A DNA stretch of 27,032 nucleotides from Chara braunii (lineage: Eukaryota; Streptophyta; Charophyceae; Charales; Characeae), in assembly GCA_003427395.1 (NCBI GenBank), contig BFEA01000469.1, positions 971,855 to 998,886 on the forward strand, given 5' to 3'. The position numbers and the translations under genes were made by a program. Below the pieces are notes generated by a model that saw only the letters and a program-made list of their open reading frames with translations, did no database searches and was not told the DNA's origin. Shown one piece after another: positions 1 to 9,077 of the stretch; the first letter of the stretch is position 1, and every line of letters starts with the position of its first letter.

Positions 1-277
1 TTTTTTTTTTTGGCCCCTTTTTTGGGGACTACCGGTCGCACGGCAGTGGGTACCCCGCACGACGCGGCGCGTATACGGCCGCGTCGATTTCCACAAGCAG
101 GGAGAGGTACTGGTGGTTTAAGAGAAGAATGAGAAAAATGAATGGTTTCGGTGTGCCCTTCATGTTTGGCTTGTTTTTTATTTTTATTTTTTATTTTTTT
201 TTGCCGTTTGTTGCGCAAAGTGCGCTCTTTTAGTTCATACTTATGTGACAATATATTACCCCGTTGGAACAGTCTCT
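1..277. other. AT-rich and low-complexity lead-in, no gene
   Basis: This stretch begins with a T run and a short C4-T6-G4 inverted repeat, then a GC-rich patch with several CG-rich palindromic hexamers (around 60-95), then T/A-rich low complexity (about 160-205). I see no coding region, RNA gene or recognisable element. Confidence 0.5.
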
Positions 278-497
278 GACGTAGCTGGATTGAACAGGCT
301 TCCTTGTCTTGAGGCTGTGAATTGTCGGGAGGCTTCCAGGTACAAAAGTTTTGGTCGGTGGAACCTGCCACTTAGGCATTACATCATTATGCATAGCATA
401 TAATGTGCTGATGGGCAAATTTGGGTCTGCGGGCCGGTGAATCAATCTAGTCATTCTGAGTGCCTTACCCGAAATTACTGATGAGCAAGACCAGACA
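278..497. repeat. Diverged dispersed repeat, family A, copy 1
   Basis: The stretch aligns by eye, with many substitutions, to 11455-11675 in the same orientation. Both begin with GTAGCTGGA-TGGACAGGCTTCC-like sequence. Both carry GTGAATT and a TACAAA-GTTTTGG/GCTTTGG block, then TGGTGAATCA, and end near ACTGATG-GC-AGACCAGACA. A shorter related piece lies at 605-680. No convincing protein is encoded. The element type is unknown; an old non-autonomous transposon or a non-coding part of a larger element is possible. Confidence 0.5.
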
Positions 498-562
498 TTA
501 GTCACAACCCAACCCCACGCATGTTACCAGACAATAGTCACGTCCCAACCCCAAGCAGGTTT
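491..562. repeat. 36-bp tandem duplication, two units
   Basis: Units 491-526 and 527-562 both start CCAGACA-TAGTCAC and share CCCAACCCCA. They directly follow family A copy 1. Confidence 0.6.
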
Positions 563-604
563 GTGGTATAAGGAAAGAGAATGCCAAAGTTGACATGGGC
601 TTTG

Positions 605-680
605 GTATAGCCGGAGTGAATAGACTTTCCGGCCTTGAGAGACCATATTATTGCACAATGTTACGATCCTGGCCAATGTC
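605..680. repeat. Diverged dispersed repeat, family A, fragment
   Basis: The TAGCCGGAGTGAATAGACTTTCC start and the terminal CTGGCCAATG match the 5' third of the family A copy at 11455-11527 after many changes. It lies just before the left LTR-like block. Confidence 0.35.
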
Positions 681-699
681 AAAGTACAATTTCACAAAA

Positions 700-758
700 A
701 AGTACAATGTCATCCAATTGCAAAAAGAAATGAATGAATTTGAGAGGAGCGAGAGGGA

Positions 759-789
<31 letters not shown>

Positions 790-1980
790 AGAAGAAGATG
801 TACACTAACAAAGACCAATGATAATCCCCCTTCTCTTCACCAACCAAAACTCCTCCTCCTTTTCTCCTCCCCTCTTATTCAAACAATAAATAATAATAAT
901 GATTTTTGAATGGCAGAATCAGAACGAATGTCTGAATCCCTCTTCTACTGCCAACACAACTTGCGTTCGACCATAGCCATGGCCGCCACCCTCTCCTTCT
1001 TCCTCCAGGCCGAGGCTATGGCGGACTGCTCTTGCAAAAGACAACACAAAGCAGCTATGGCTGCTCCTACTCAGACCGCTGTGCCCGACTCCGCCTTGAA
1101 GCTTCTTGATGCCTCTCTACCCCAACGGGGGTCTTTCAAATGCAGCGCCCACCAGGGTGATGACGGTGGCGTCCACCATAGCCAGGTAAGTACCCCTGGC
1201 GCTCCTCTACCCTAGCCCCCTGCTTCCTCCTCCTCCAGCCATAGCTCCTCCACCATAGCCGAGGTGGAGAGCTGGGCGCTCCTTTCCCAGCAGCGCTGCT
1301 CCAGACCAGCACTGCTCCACCACGTGCTCCAGCAGCATGTCGTCCAAACTTGCACACAGCAAATGAGGAGCACTTCGCTCCTCCTGGAGATATAGCGGCC
1401 TACTAGCCTCTTGGGAGGTGACTTCTAGGCCGCGCGACCTCTAAGCAACCGGTACCTCCTCCCTTTTGGAGGGAAACATCATTGCTGACTTTGATATCCC
1501 CCGTACAGGCCCTAGACTCAAGCTACTTGGACTGGTACCCGCCTAGACCTCACCTACAACTATTGGGCCTCTAAAAATGCCAACTTTTGTCTTCTTCTCC
1601 CCGGCCTCGAGTACCCGACATATCTACAGCTACTTGATGTGGTACTGGCCTACCTGCTACTTGAGTATTTTTCCTGCTCCTCTAACTGTCGTGGGCCTAT
1701 TCCCGCCACTTGAGTGTTTTCCCCGCTGCAACCCTCAATGTCACGACCACAGGTAAGTACCGGCCCTATGGGCCTCTCCCAAGCAAGCAAGTACCCTTGC
1801 GGGTCACACACACACTCAAGCCGTCAAGCACTCAGACAGGCACGCAGACCAGCAAGTACGCACCCACACAGACTTACATAACTCGGTAGAAAGCGGGAAT
1901 CTCAGCAAGGCATTCATTCTAGTGGCCAAACTCAGTAATCAGTTGTGTTTTCAGGTCGTGTTTAGGCAGGTCCTTAGACT
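700..1980 (-). repeat. LTR-like block, left copy (probable 3' LTR of the Ty3 element)
   Basis: The block is collinear and in direct orientation with 9846-11206. Shared anchors are the CAATTGCAAAAAGAAATGAATGA start, a GAA-rich purine tract, CCATAGCC/GCTATGG motifs, a CAGGTAAGTACC motif seen twice, and the GGCAGGTCCTTA end. It directly follows, in minus-strand sense, the end of the pol remnant, as a 3' LTR would. A TATA-like GATATAGC lies at about 1388-1395 on the plus strand; in minus-strand sense a stem-loop (1365-1383) lies just downstream of it. Substitutions and indels against the other copy are numerous, so the element is old. The exact ends are uncertain: a plus-strand TGT at 708-710 is a candidate TG terminus, but similarity between copies extends a few bases past it. 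Confidence 0.6.
762..799. repeat. GAA/AAG triplet microsatellite
   Basis: This is a nearly pure GAA run inside the left LTR-like block. The equivalent site in the right copy (about 9905-9942) is shorter and interrupted, so the tract has changed length since the copies separated. The arginine-rich reading frame across it is an artefact of the repeat. Confidence 0.8.
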
Positions 1981-1991
1981 ACCCCCCCCTC
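1981..1991 (-). promoter_or_regulatory. Polypurine tract candidate
   Basis: On the minus strand this reads GAGGGGGGGGT, directly upstream of the left LTR-like block. That is where an LTR retrotransposon primes plus-strand synthesis. Its position between the end of pol and the LTR supports the call. No equivalent homopurine run is seen at the same point beside the right copy. Confidence 0.5.
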
Positions 1992-1999
1992 AAGAGCAA

Positions 2000-2392
2000 G
2001 GTCCCTTCAAGCGAGTAACTCTGTTTGAGTCGCTGACAGACACATCGTAAGCGAATATAGCGAAGAAATTTCGTGCATACTTAGTAGCTATGAGTTTTGC
2101 ATAGATTTTTTGAACAGCACCAAAAACCATTTGTCGTTCGTATGCTTTGACAATGCGAGGTGCCCTCCACAACAACTCTTTTCTTTGAGATCCAATAGAG
2201 ATCATCCAATGGGTGATACATGAAGTGAACCTGGTACTGTCTGTTACGTCCCTCACCAGTATGCTGTACAATTCTATCTATCTCGTGACTGCCATTGATT
2301 GCACGAGGGATCATATTCTCACGGTATTCAAAGGATTTAGCATCAAGATACGAAAACCATTTAGACGCTTGAACGACCGGGTACGTGCACAA
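2000..2392 (-). pseudogene. Ty3 integrase C-terminal tail with chromodomain-like segment
   Basis: This continues the integrase remnant in a shifted frame. It contains a YPVVQASKWF-like motif (usual consensus P-V-FH-S-L), then a segment at 2171-2284 with the order EIDRIV, a charged turn, RQYQVHFMYHP, and D-LYW. The pattern of an E-x3-I start, a Y-x-V-x-F/W core, a Y-P turn and an aromatic W matches chromodomains at the C-terminus of chromoviral integrases, which recognise histone marks and steer integration. After another frame change the tail reads to about 2000, next to the polypurine tract. The chromodomain call rests on motif order only. Alternative: a non-chromodomain tail specific to this family. 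Confidence 0.6.
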
Positions 2393-3300
2393 ATGACACC
2401 CCCTCGATCACACATGAAGGTCCAAATCCATCGTTGCCAACCACATCCAGGACCTCCCACGGGTTGTAGCAGAGAGGGAAAAGTTTGCATGACACCCCCT
2501 TTTCTTTCGAAAATTCAGACATCTTAACCCTGACATAAATTCCCATTTCGAAGGTCGATGGTTTGAGCTTCTTATTTGCATGATGGATCATGGCATGCTG
2601 TTGCTTAGTCATTGTTGTCATGGCAACTTTAAGGAAGCGATCGTGCTTGGCACTAAAGCCAGGCCTGCCAGGCGTCGCACCAATCGGTTGTTCAGGAGAT
2701 AAATATGAGAGAGGGTTACAAATCTTCCATCCAAAGCGCAGCCTGTTCGGCATCATACCGGCGGAAGAATGGTTGGAGTTGTTGTACAACCCCTTCAGCG
2801 CGTACAACTCTTCATCCCACGTTTCCTGATCGGGAATGATTAAGGCACGGAGAAGTTGCATCAGTGTCTGTTTGATTTCCTCATTCAAACCATTGGCTTT
2901 GATGTGTCGACCAAATGTCATGGAGTTGGGTAGTGAAGTCCTTCCAATCATTACTTGTAAAGTTGGGGTCCCGATCGCTCACAAGGGTGTTCGAGGTCCT
3001 GTACTGTAAGATGTGCTTCTAGTGGAACTCGCAGATCACAAGGTCAGTTGGGGCATGACGTGGCAATGTAATCAGATTCAGAAATTTGGAGAAACGGTCA
3101 ACAATCACCATCTCTCGTGAATATTCATTCTTACTTGTCTTTCCCATGTCCGTGAAGTCGATACACATGGACTTTCCGGGACCGTTCGGAATAGGTAGAG
3201 GTTTCAGCAACCCCATGGGTTTCTGCCTTGATGGTTTGATTCGTTGACACACTTGACACTCGGCTACAAACTTGTGAGCAAATCCTTTCACGCTAGGCCA
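2361..3300 (-). pseudogene. Ty3/gypsy integrase remnant
   Basis: The integrase would insert the retrotransposon cDNA into chromosomes. From the N-terminus there is a zinc-finger end (C-x2-C in CQVCQRIK) and linker KPMGLLKPLPIP. The catalytic core follows, with the first Asp in CIDFTDM (about 3155) and the second in SDRDPNFT (about 2960-2985). A Glu in an NGLNEEIKQTLMQLLR-like helix fits the third acidic residue. A PWEVLDVVG segment matches the GPY/F region, though the Gly-Pro is altered. Breaks are clear: an in-frame TAG soon after the first catalytic region (near 3018) and a frame change near 2900-2950. It lies between RNase H and the chromodomain-like tail, the Ty3 order. It cannot encode an active enzyme. 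Confidence 0.88.
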
Positions 3301-3558
3301 ATCAAACTGTTGAAGTAGATACCCGTATGTCTTTGGTAAACCGAATTGTCCACTCTGGCATGAGTCAAATCCAAGAAGTGAGTGCGGAGAGGCTCATGGT
3401 TGGGTACACACAAGCGGTCATGCTTTCCATAGTGTCAGAAAACCAGACTCTCACACTCGTGGAAATCAGGCTGACTGTTAGGGTCAACCTTGATCTACCC
3501 AAGCATTGGACCGAGGTTCGGATCCTTGGCAGTTTGCTTTACTAGTTCCTCCAATTTC

Positions 3559-3996
3559 TTAGGAGCTTACAAGGCAAGTCATGTACTCAGGGTGGCAAGA
3601 CAATGCATCGACAACTCGATTGTAATAACCTTTTTTGTGATTTAATTCATAACAAAAAATATCAATCTCACGCAACCAGCGGGTCAATGTAGTGGATAAG
3701 GTAGTTTGCTCCTTGATCCATTTCAAAGGCTTGTCATCTGAGAAGTTTTTGAAGTGGCGCCCAAAAGGATAGTGCTTCCAGTGGTCCAATGTCGTACGCA
3801 AAGCATAAAGCTCACACATGTATGTGGAAGTAGCTACCTTTTCGCTGGGCGTGCGTTTGCTGTAGTATTCGAGCAAACGATGCAAGCCATCACCATCATC
3901 TTGTTGCTGTATTGCGCCAATCCGGTATTCGCTCACATCCATAGTGACTACGAATGTGAGTTTGGGATCTGCAATATGGAACACGGGATGACTCAC
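3559..3996 (-). pseudogene. Ty3/gypsy RNase H domain remnant
   Basis: An open frame of 145 codons carries the RNase HI-like domain that follows RT in Ty3/gypsy elements and degrades the RNA strand of the RNA-DNA hybrid. Recognisable parts are a start resembling the family VVTxDAS motif (here VVTMDVS), TPSEKVATSTYMCELYAL with the conserved Glu, LDHWKHYPFGRHFK, the DKPLKWI region (usual form DH-x-LKW) and a VVDALS-like motif at the end (usual ADALS). The D-H pair and the final Arg of ADALSR are altered (SDDKPL, ALSCH), so catalysis is doubtful even where the frame is open. It lies downstream of RT and upstream of integrase. Confidence 0.9.
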
Positions 3997-4079
3997 TTAA
4001 GCCTCTTTCAAGGCTTGAAAGGCAGTCTCACACGCCCATGTGTAAGATACTTCCTTGCTTGTTAGTCTAGACAATGGGC

Positions 4080-4830
4080 GAGCGATGATAGAGAATCAGG
4101 GCACAAACTTCCGATAGTATAATGCGAGGCCAAGAAAAGAACGCAGTTCTCGTATATTCGACGATTGAGGCCAGTTGCATATGACCTCAACTTTGGTTGC
4201 CTCAGGTTCAAGACCTGCAACAGACAATCGGTGTCCAAGATAGATGACGCTGTCCCTCCCTCCAAGTTGAGATGGAGCTGCGTTTTCTTGAAAATGTTGA
4301 ATACCTTCTCAAGATGTCGCAAATGTTCCTCCATCGATTTGTTGAAGGTCAAAATGTCATCAAGATAGACATCTACAAATTGACCGATCTGTTCCGGAAG
4401 TACTTTGTTTATGAGACTTTGAAAGGGGGCCAGTGCATTCGTGAGACCGAAGGGCATAACGGTGAATTCGTATAGCCCATCGCGAGTCTTCATGTAGTAT
4501 TGTGTTGGTCCGCAGGATTGACCTCAATTTGATGGTAACCGAACTTGAGATCGATCTTGGAGAAGACCTTGCACCCACCTGCAACATCAAGCAAGTCATC
4601 GATGCGTGGCAATGGGTAAGCATTCTTTCTTGTGATGCGATTTAGACCGCGGTAATCAATCGCTTGCCTCTTGTCTTCGGGACAAACAAAACACGTGCAA
4701 CAAATTCACATTCGCTAGGCTTAATCCACCCTTTATCAATCATCTTATCGATTTGCTTTCAGAGTCCCGCCAACTCGCCAGGTCTCATACAATACACAAC
4801 CCTTTGGAGGAACAACACCTTCGACCAACT
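4080..4830 (-). pseudogene. Ty3/gypsy reverse transcriptase remnant
   Basis: Motifs appear in family order across three frames: KMIDKGWIKPSECEF, RQAIDYRGLNRITRKNAYPLP, DDLLDVAGG, FSKIDLKFGYHQI (first catalytic Asp), FTVMPFGLTNA, and VDVYLDDIL with the YLDD active site at 4356-4367. Lesions include an in-frame TGA before KQIDKMIDKG, a shift between FVPKTR and RQAIDYRG, a one-base loss near 4490 that ends the frame after the HQI segment, and a shift after the YLDD ORF. The YLDD residues themselves are preserved. It is flanked by the protease linker and RNase H in the usual Ty3 order. Function is certainly lost in this copy. Confidence 0.92.
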
Positions 4831-5269
4831 CGATCGTGTGCTTGACCGAACGCATGGGGACTCCACGTGGTTCCGCCAGGACTTCCGAAAATCGGTTGAC
4901 CGGGCTTCGGATGTTTGCTCAAATTTCCAGGGGTGATGGATCAGAATAAGGATCACGTAAATAAGGCTGCAAATTAGCAGCCAAGGTAAGTGAATTCGAA
5001 GTAGAATATTTGGATTAGAAGTAGATCTAGTAGTAGAAATAGAAGTATTAAAAGTAGGCACAACATGCAAAGTAGAACTAGTACTGGTCGCAAAAGTAGA
5101 AGGCACATGAGTATGACGAAGAAAAACAACATACAACTTCTCATCCTCCTCGTGGTTGCGCCACGTCTTGCAAAATCGCATGACATTGAGAAAGTCACTG
5201 GGGATTCGAGCTTCTTATCCAAGAGGACAGGACACTCGTTCCCCTTAGGACCATGAACCGTGATTCCTT
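4831..5269 (-). pseudogene. Ser/Thr-rich linker between protease and RT
   Basis: The minus strand reads DEEDEKLYVV-type charged sequence and then a low-complexity Ser/Thr stretch (about 4990-5100), seen on the plus strand as recurring GTAGAA/AGTAG steps. A HTIELVEGVVPPKG-like segment follows, typical of the region just before RT in Ty3 polyproteins. Frames shift at least once. The segment has no catalytic role that I recognise. Confidence 0.55.
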
Positions 5270-5640
5270 CCACTTGGTCTTTTTTCATTGGGACTTCAAC
5301 CATCCCAAACCAAGGATCGCGTTTAAGGGACACTTGTTGAGGACGTAAAAGTGTAGTGCGTGGGTGACAGTTTTGCCCTTGTAAAAGGTAACGCACACAC
5401 CTTTGATCGCATGCGTGAAGGTGGCAACTTCTTTGTTGCCTACTTGGGCTTCTACAATTTCACTTGTTTCATTTCCAAGCCCACCTTACGTACCCTGTGT
5501 GGAGAGATAAAGTTAGTAGTAGCACCACAATCAACCAGGACACGGAGGTAACTGTGGTTAATGAGAAGCTTGAAGAAGATTAACTCCACTGTCCCTTGAG
5601 CACGTTGTTGTTTCATCTCATCCCAATGATCTAGGTGATA
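5270..5640 (-). pseudogene. Ty3/gypsy aspartic protease remnant
   Basis: This is a retropepsin-like protease that would cut the Gag-Pol polyprotein. The active-site signature reads LVDCGATTNFIS, with the catalytic Asp codon at 5530-5532. The DCGA form in place of D-S/T-GA is a known variant in plant Ty3 elements. About 190 bases downstream a second signature, NAILGLGWL, matches the hydrophobic A-ILG-DWL block near the C-terminus of these proteases. Upstream is HWDEMKQQRAQGTVELIFFKLLINH, with a frame open for about 40 codons. It lies between the zinc knuckle of gag and the linker to RT. Confidence 0.8.
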
Positions 5641-5824
5641 CTGAAGATTAACTTTCTCAGACTCCTCCCAAGGCTGGACATAAGGAACATTGCTAGCGTC
5701 AACCTTGGAATAAAAAATAATGGGGTTTCAAGAGAGGACTACTGAACAAAATCAGGTTCCTTAGAGGAACTACCACTTACCGGTTCAGTATCCCTTGCTA
5801 TAGAAAAGTGTGTTGACATCGACT

Positions 5825-7348
5825 CTACGCCCGATTCGGGTTTCCCTGCAGCCGGTAATAATCTTGGACTTCATGATTCCGCTTCAGGCAATGCAAGCAA
5901 ACTCCCTTCTTGATCCTAGCCTTCCCATTCACTTTCACTTATTCGGAAATCCAACCAAGGTTTGGTTGCAACATCCTCTGGTTTGGTTGGGATCTTGGCT
6001 CCTTTGGGGAGTGGGACAACTTTTTCCTGAGTTGCGGTTTGGTCACTTTACATTGGCAGACGAGGAACAAGCCGTATCAGCCTCCTGTTCTTAGTTGTCA
6101 CCAAGAGTGGGGTCGTCCACATAGGCCTCCTCCTCAACCTCCAACAGTTCATGAACAGCAAAACAGTTGCTGCCTCGAAACCACCCGGTGTCGGTAGGCT
6201 TTTTGCTGCCTGCTGTGGAAACGAGGCCTTGCGACTCGAGGCTGATTACATCCTGCATGAGGGAAGGCCAGTCTGTGTATCCAATGAGATATTTGCCCAG
6301 GCGATGTATGTAAGTAGTGGGAACCTTACCTTTCACGACATCCAAGCATGACTGTGCAGTCATTTCCAGCCCAGGAGTACCGAAATGTTTGCTAACATAT
6401 AATTGCAGGTTGTACATGGTGCCGCCACTTGTTGCGCTTGAGATTGTCAAGCTTGTTTCTGATCCTTGCAGCAGCGTGTGGGTCCTTTTATTGCTTAATC
6501 AAGATTTCTTTGAGTGTGGTCACAGGCGTGACTTCAAGCCACTGCGTCATATTAGTCTAGTATACCCACCTTGCATAGCCCCGTACGGCAGGTTCGACGT
6601 TTGTCCTCATGATCAAGGACTGGCTAATTAGTTGAGTTCCCAACACCTTGAAGTAGGCTCTCATGGAGCTGATCTAGGACTACGACTTCCTTGCCGTTGT
6701 ACTTAGATGGTATCTGCACCGCCTTCATGTCCACATAGGGACTGTTATAGCTGGGACCAGCAAATGCTGTGTCCGAACTCGAGGCTGCCATAGTTGCAGA
6801 AATCCCTGTGCTGTCACTTGTGGCAGCAATAGCAGGGTCTGCACCTACTGCAGGTCCCGATTGAACCACACTCAAAAAAGAAAAAGAAGAGACATGGAGA
6901 GGAGCAAGGACAGAGTAGTTAGCATCATTGAAAGCAGGAGGTAAAGGAAGAGAGTTAGGAATGTGGGCCTGATGCAGATTTGCCATCTGCTGTATCTGAT
7001 CACTTTGCTCCTTGGCCATATCCGCAATGTGCGTCGACAGTTTACTCACCTGGTCAAATAGTTTGAACATCTGACCAGGAAGTTCACTGAGCAAATGACA
7101 GCTTATAGGAATATGTACCAGATCTTTCTTGACCTCACAAGATCTTTCTTCACCTCAGTGTCAATCAAGGAGGGGACTAATTTGAAAACAGCCTCATGGC
7201 CCGCTCTAGCAGTTTTCTGCTTTTCCTCCTCGACCTTCTCTTCTTTCGTTGGTGCCTTGTCGTAGAGGACTTGGAACAACAGTTTGTCCTCTTCGTCGGC
7301 AGCATCCAATTGGGCCTTTACGGCCACAAACGCCTTTACCGTTGCCAT
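5825..7348 (-). pseudogene. Ty3/gypsy Gag remnant with defective zinc knuckle
   Basis: Gag would form the retrotransposon particle and bind its RNA. The first 80 codons (7348-7103) are rich in charged residues. A coiled-coil-like segment follows (7094 on), then an Ala/Ser-rich spacer, VQIPSKYNGKE, ISSMRAYFKVLG and IMRTNVEPAVRG (capsid N-terminal region, shifted frame), and MYNLQLYVSKHFGTPGLEMTAQSCLDVVKGKVPTTYIHRLGKYLIGYTDW (6420-6250). Near the end, CLHCLKRNH-x4 matches a CCHC zinc knuckle whose final Cys is Tyr (5855-5860); the frame then ends at a TAG (5825-5827). A 20-bp duplication at 7121-7160 and a frame change near 6680 break it further. Start chosen as the first Met of the open frame. 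Confidence 0.8.
7121..7160. repeat. 20-bp tandem duplication inside gag
   Basis: Two adjacent 20-base units (7121-7140 and 7141-7160) start with identical GATCTTTCTT and share ACCTCA. They sit exactly where the first Gag frame runs out. Counting one unit only, the upstream and downstream Gag frames join. The unit length is not a multiple of three, so the duplication is a frame-breaking lesion. Confidence 0.8.
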
Positions 7349-7629
7349 TTAAGAACTATTGGGGTTCTCAACAGGCATTACAAAAAAGGACTCAGCAAGG
7401 CCCTCAATAAGAGTGCTCTCCCTCTCCCTTCTCTCTCTGTCCTTTTTTTGTCCACGAGTCTCCACGGGCATCGGAGTATGAACTCAGAAAAAGAAATGGG
7501 CCGAAAAACACAAAGAAACAAAAGGTAGAACTCCTAGCCGGAGTGGCATTGCATTTGGATTAAAGAGCAGCCAAATAAAAAGAAAAAAAACTACAGTCAG
7601 GTGAGAGTTCTGATCCAGCTTCTCAGCCC

Positions 7630-7670
7630 GATCAGATTGAGTACATGATCCCCTCGAGCCCAATCTGATC
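7630..7670. other. Inverted repeat, 10-bp perfect arms, 21-nt loop
   Basis: GATCAGATTG at 7630-7639 is the exact reverse complement of CAATCTGATC at 7661-7670. On the Ty3 RNA it would form a stem-loop about 280 bases upstream of gag. Confidence 0.7.
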
Positions 7671-8459
7671 AGTTCCGTGAAGTACAACAATTTTAGACAA
7701 CAAGTAACAACATGCACCAATGGAGAATTGAGTGGTGTGTAAGGTGCGAGCCAAGCCAGGGGCTGTGCGGTAAAAGTACACAAAACGTCTCAGTCGAGAT
7801 CCCCTTGAGAGCGAGTGCTCTAACCAAAGAGTAAAACTCTGCATACCAGATAGGAAGAGAATGATCTAACGTCAAACAGATTTGGGCCTAAGGGGCCCTT
7901 CTTGCTTGGGCCCGGTCCCACTGGGTACCCTAGGGGTCCCACAGAGGCCATGACCGAGTCCCAACCAAGAGGAGTCCCACATAGACCTACTTTCTGCCTC
8001 TACCAAACTGGAAAACAAATTTCAACTTTAGAGAGAACCTACTAACCACAACTGTTCAGAGTTAAAAGACAAACTGTAGAAAGATACGGGCCCCAAAGCG
8101 AGATACCTCATCTCTTCATCCATCGGGTGAGAAAGCAGTTTGCATACTCGTACACACAATCGAGACCACAGATTAGGAAAAGAAACCCAAAGTTACCCCA
8201 GCAGGACAAACAATGCCATGCACACACACACAAGGGCATTCAGTAGGTGCACGACACTTACCTGCATGGCCTGAGCTTCGAGATGAAGTAGAACTCACCC
8301 CCCTCTCATATGGTTCTCTTGGCCCCTTTAACGCTACCCCTACAGCAGAGTCCTATGTACTAGGAGGGTCTGACTCCAACACCAAAGTGCAACGCCGGAT
8401 TCCCTGTCGATGCTGAAGATCGAAGTAGCAACTTGCAGTCTAGAGATGCAGAATGGCTA

Positions 8460-8489
8460 CCTCCCTCAAACTCACCCACTTGAGGGAGG
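8460..8489. other. Inverted repeat, 10-bp perfect arms, 10-nt loop
   Basis: CCTCCCTCAA (8460-8469) pairs perfectly with TTGAGGGAGG (8480-8489). It lies in the presumed Ty3 leader. Confidence 0.75.
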
Positions 8490-8735
8490 CCCTAAAGTTG
8501 CCTAGTGTCTCCCTTAGGTCAGATTCCAAGTGGGAGTGCCTCTCACTATCGCCTCTCCAGGATTGTTGCACAAAGTCTTCTCGCAGTGTCTCGCCACCTT
8601 AAACTTACTCTCAAGCAGCCTGATCAGGTCCAGTGTCGACCCGACACAACCTAACCAGGTGGGGGCAGCTTCCCTTAACCACGGTGCCACACTTCCCTCA
8701 ACTTTCCAGCCCTAACCTAAGACAGCAAGTAGAAT

Positions 8736-8746
8736 CCACTCTGATA
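8736..8746 (-). promoter_or_regulatory. Candidate primer-binding site (initiator-Met tRNA type)
   Basis: The minus strand reads TATCAGAGTGG. Eight bases, TATCAGAG, match the TGGTATCAGAGC primer-binding site complementary to plant initiator-methionine tRNA, the usual primer for plant Ty3 elements. The expected leading TGG is absent: an inverted terminal sequence begins at 8749, so the boundary may have been destroyed by an insertion or misassembly. Confidence 0.35.
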
Positions 8747-9006
8747 AAGCAGGGTTGCATACCTGCCGACCGGCGACCCCGACCGGCGATCGTTTTGCAG
8801 CCGACCAGTAGGGCGACCGGCCGGCGGCCTGCTGACCAGTCAGTAAACGACCATCCACTGATTGTTTTTCAAATCTGAGTTGGGGGCTGTACTGCGCTTG
8901 CTGAGTACAGCCCAAATCCGCTGATGAACGTTTGGGGAGGGGGGGACGTATGGGGGGTTGGAGGGGAGTTATAGGGGGGCATAGGGGTGATATAGGGTGT
9001 ATTTGG

Positions 9007-9033
9007 ATACACATCTAGATGTGTATAAGAGAC

Positions 9034-9035
<2 letters not shown>
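9007..9035. other. Nextera mate-pair junction adapter (library artefact)
   Basis: ATACACATCT (9007-9016) followed directly by AGATGTGTATAAGAGACAG (9017-9035) is the last 10 bases of one inverted Tn5 mosaic end joined to a complete 19-base mosaic end. That is the circularisation junction of Nextera mate-pair libraries. It is not genomic, and it marks a point where unrelated sequences may be joined. Confidence 0.95.

Positions 9036-9076
<41 letters not shown>
9036..9076. repeat. (GA)n microsatellite
   Basis: This is an uninterrupted GA run starting at the last base of the adapter relic. Confidence 0.95.

Positions 9077-9077
<1 letters not shown>

Larger units (their letters stand above)
7349..8749 (-). 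other. Probable 5' leader of the Ty3 element, non-coding
   Basis: About 1.4 kb separates the Gag start from the first point where new sequence begins (8749). No frame shows protein-like composition. The stretch holds two perfect 10-bp inverted repeats (7630-7670 and 8460-8489), a GGGCC-rich patch (7885-7935) and a short (CA) run (8219-8231). A primer-binding-site candidate is at its far end (8736-8746). The length is long for a leader, so part of this could be an unrelated insertion. Confidence 0.4.

Noticed and set aside
595-909. 104-codon plus-strand frame with a long arginine run
   Set aside because: The arginines come from the GAA/AGA microsatellite in the LTR-like block; no family signature is present and the reading is not conserved in the other copy.
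1183-1192. CAGGTAAGTACC sites (also 1750, 10345, 10978) as splice donors of a host gene
   Set aside because: They recur at equivalent positions of both LTR-like blocks and no exons flank them; they are better seen as part of the repeat.
7790-7850. tRNA-like sequence on the minus strand (GGTTAGAGCACTCGC, resembling a D-arm)
   Set aside because: Anticodon and T-arm stems do not pair and the 3' part lacks a GGTTCGA-type loop; a decayed tRNA-derived piece cannot be shown.
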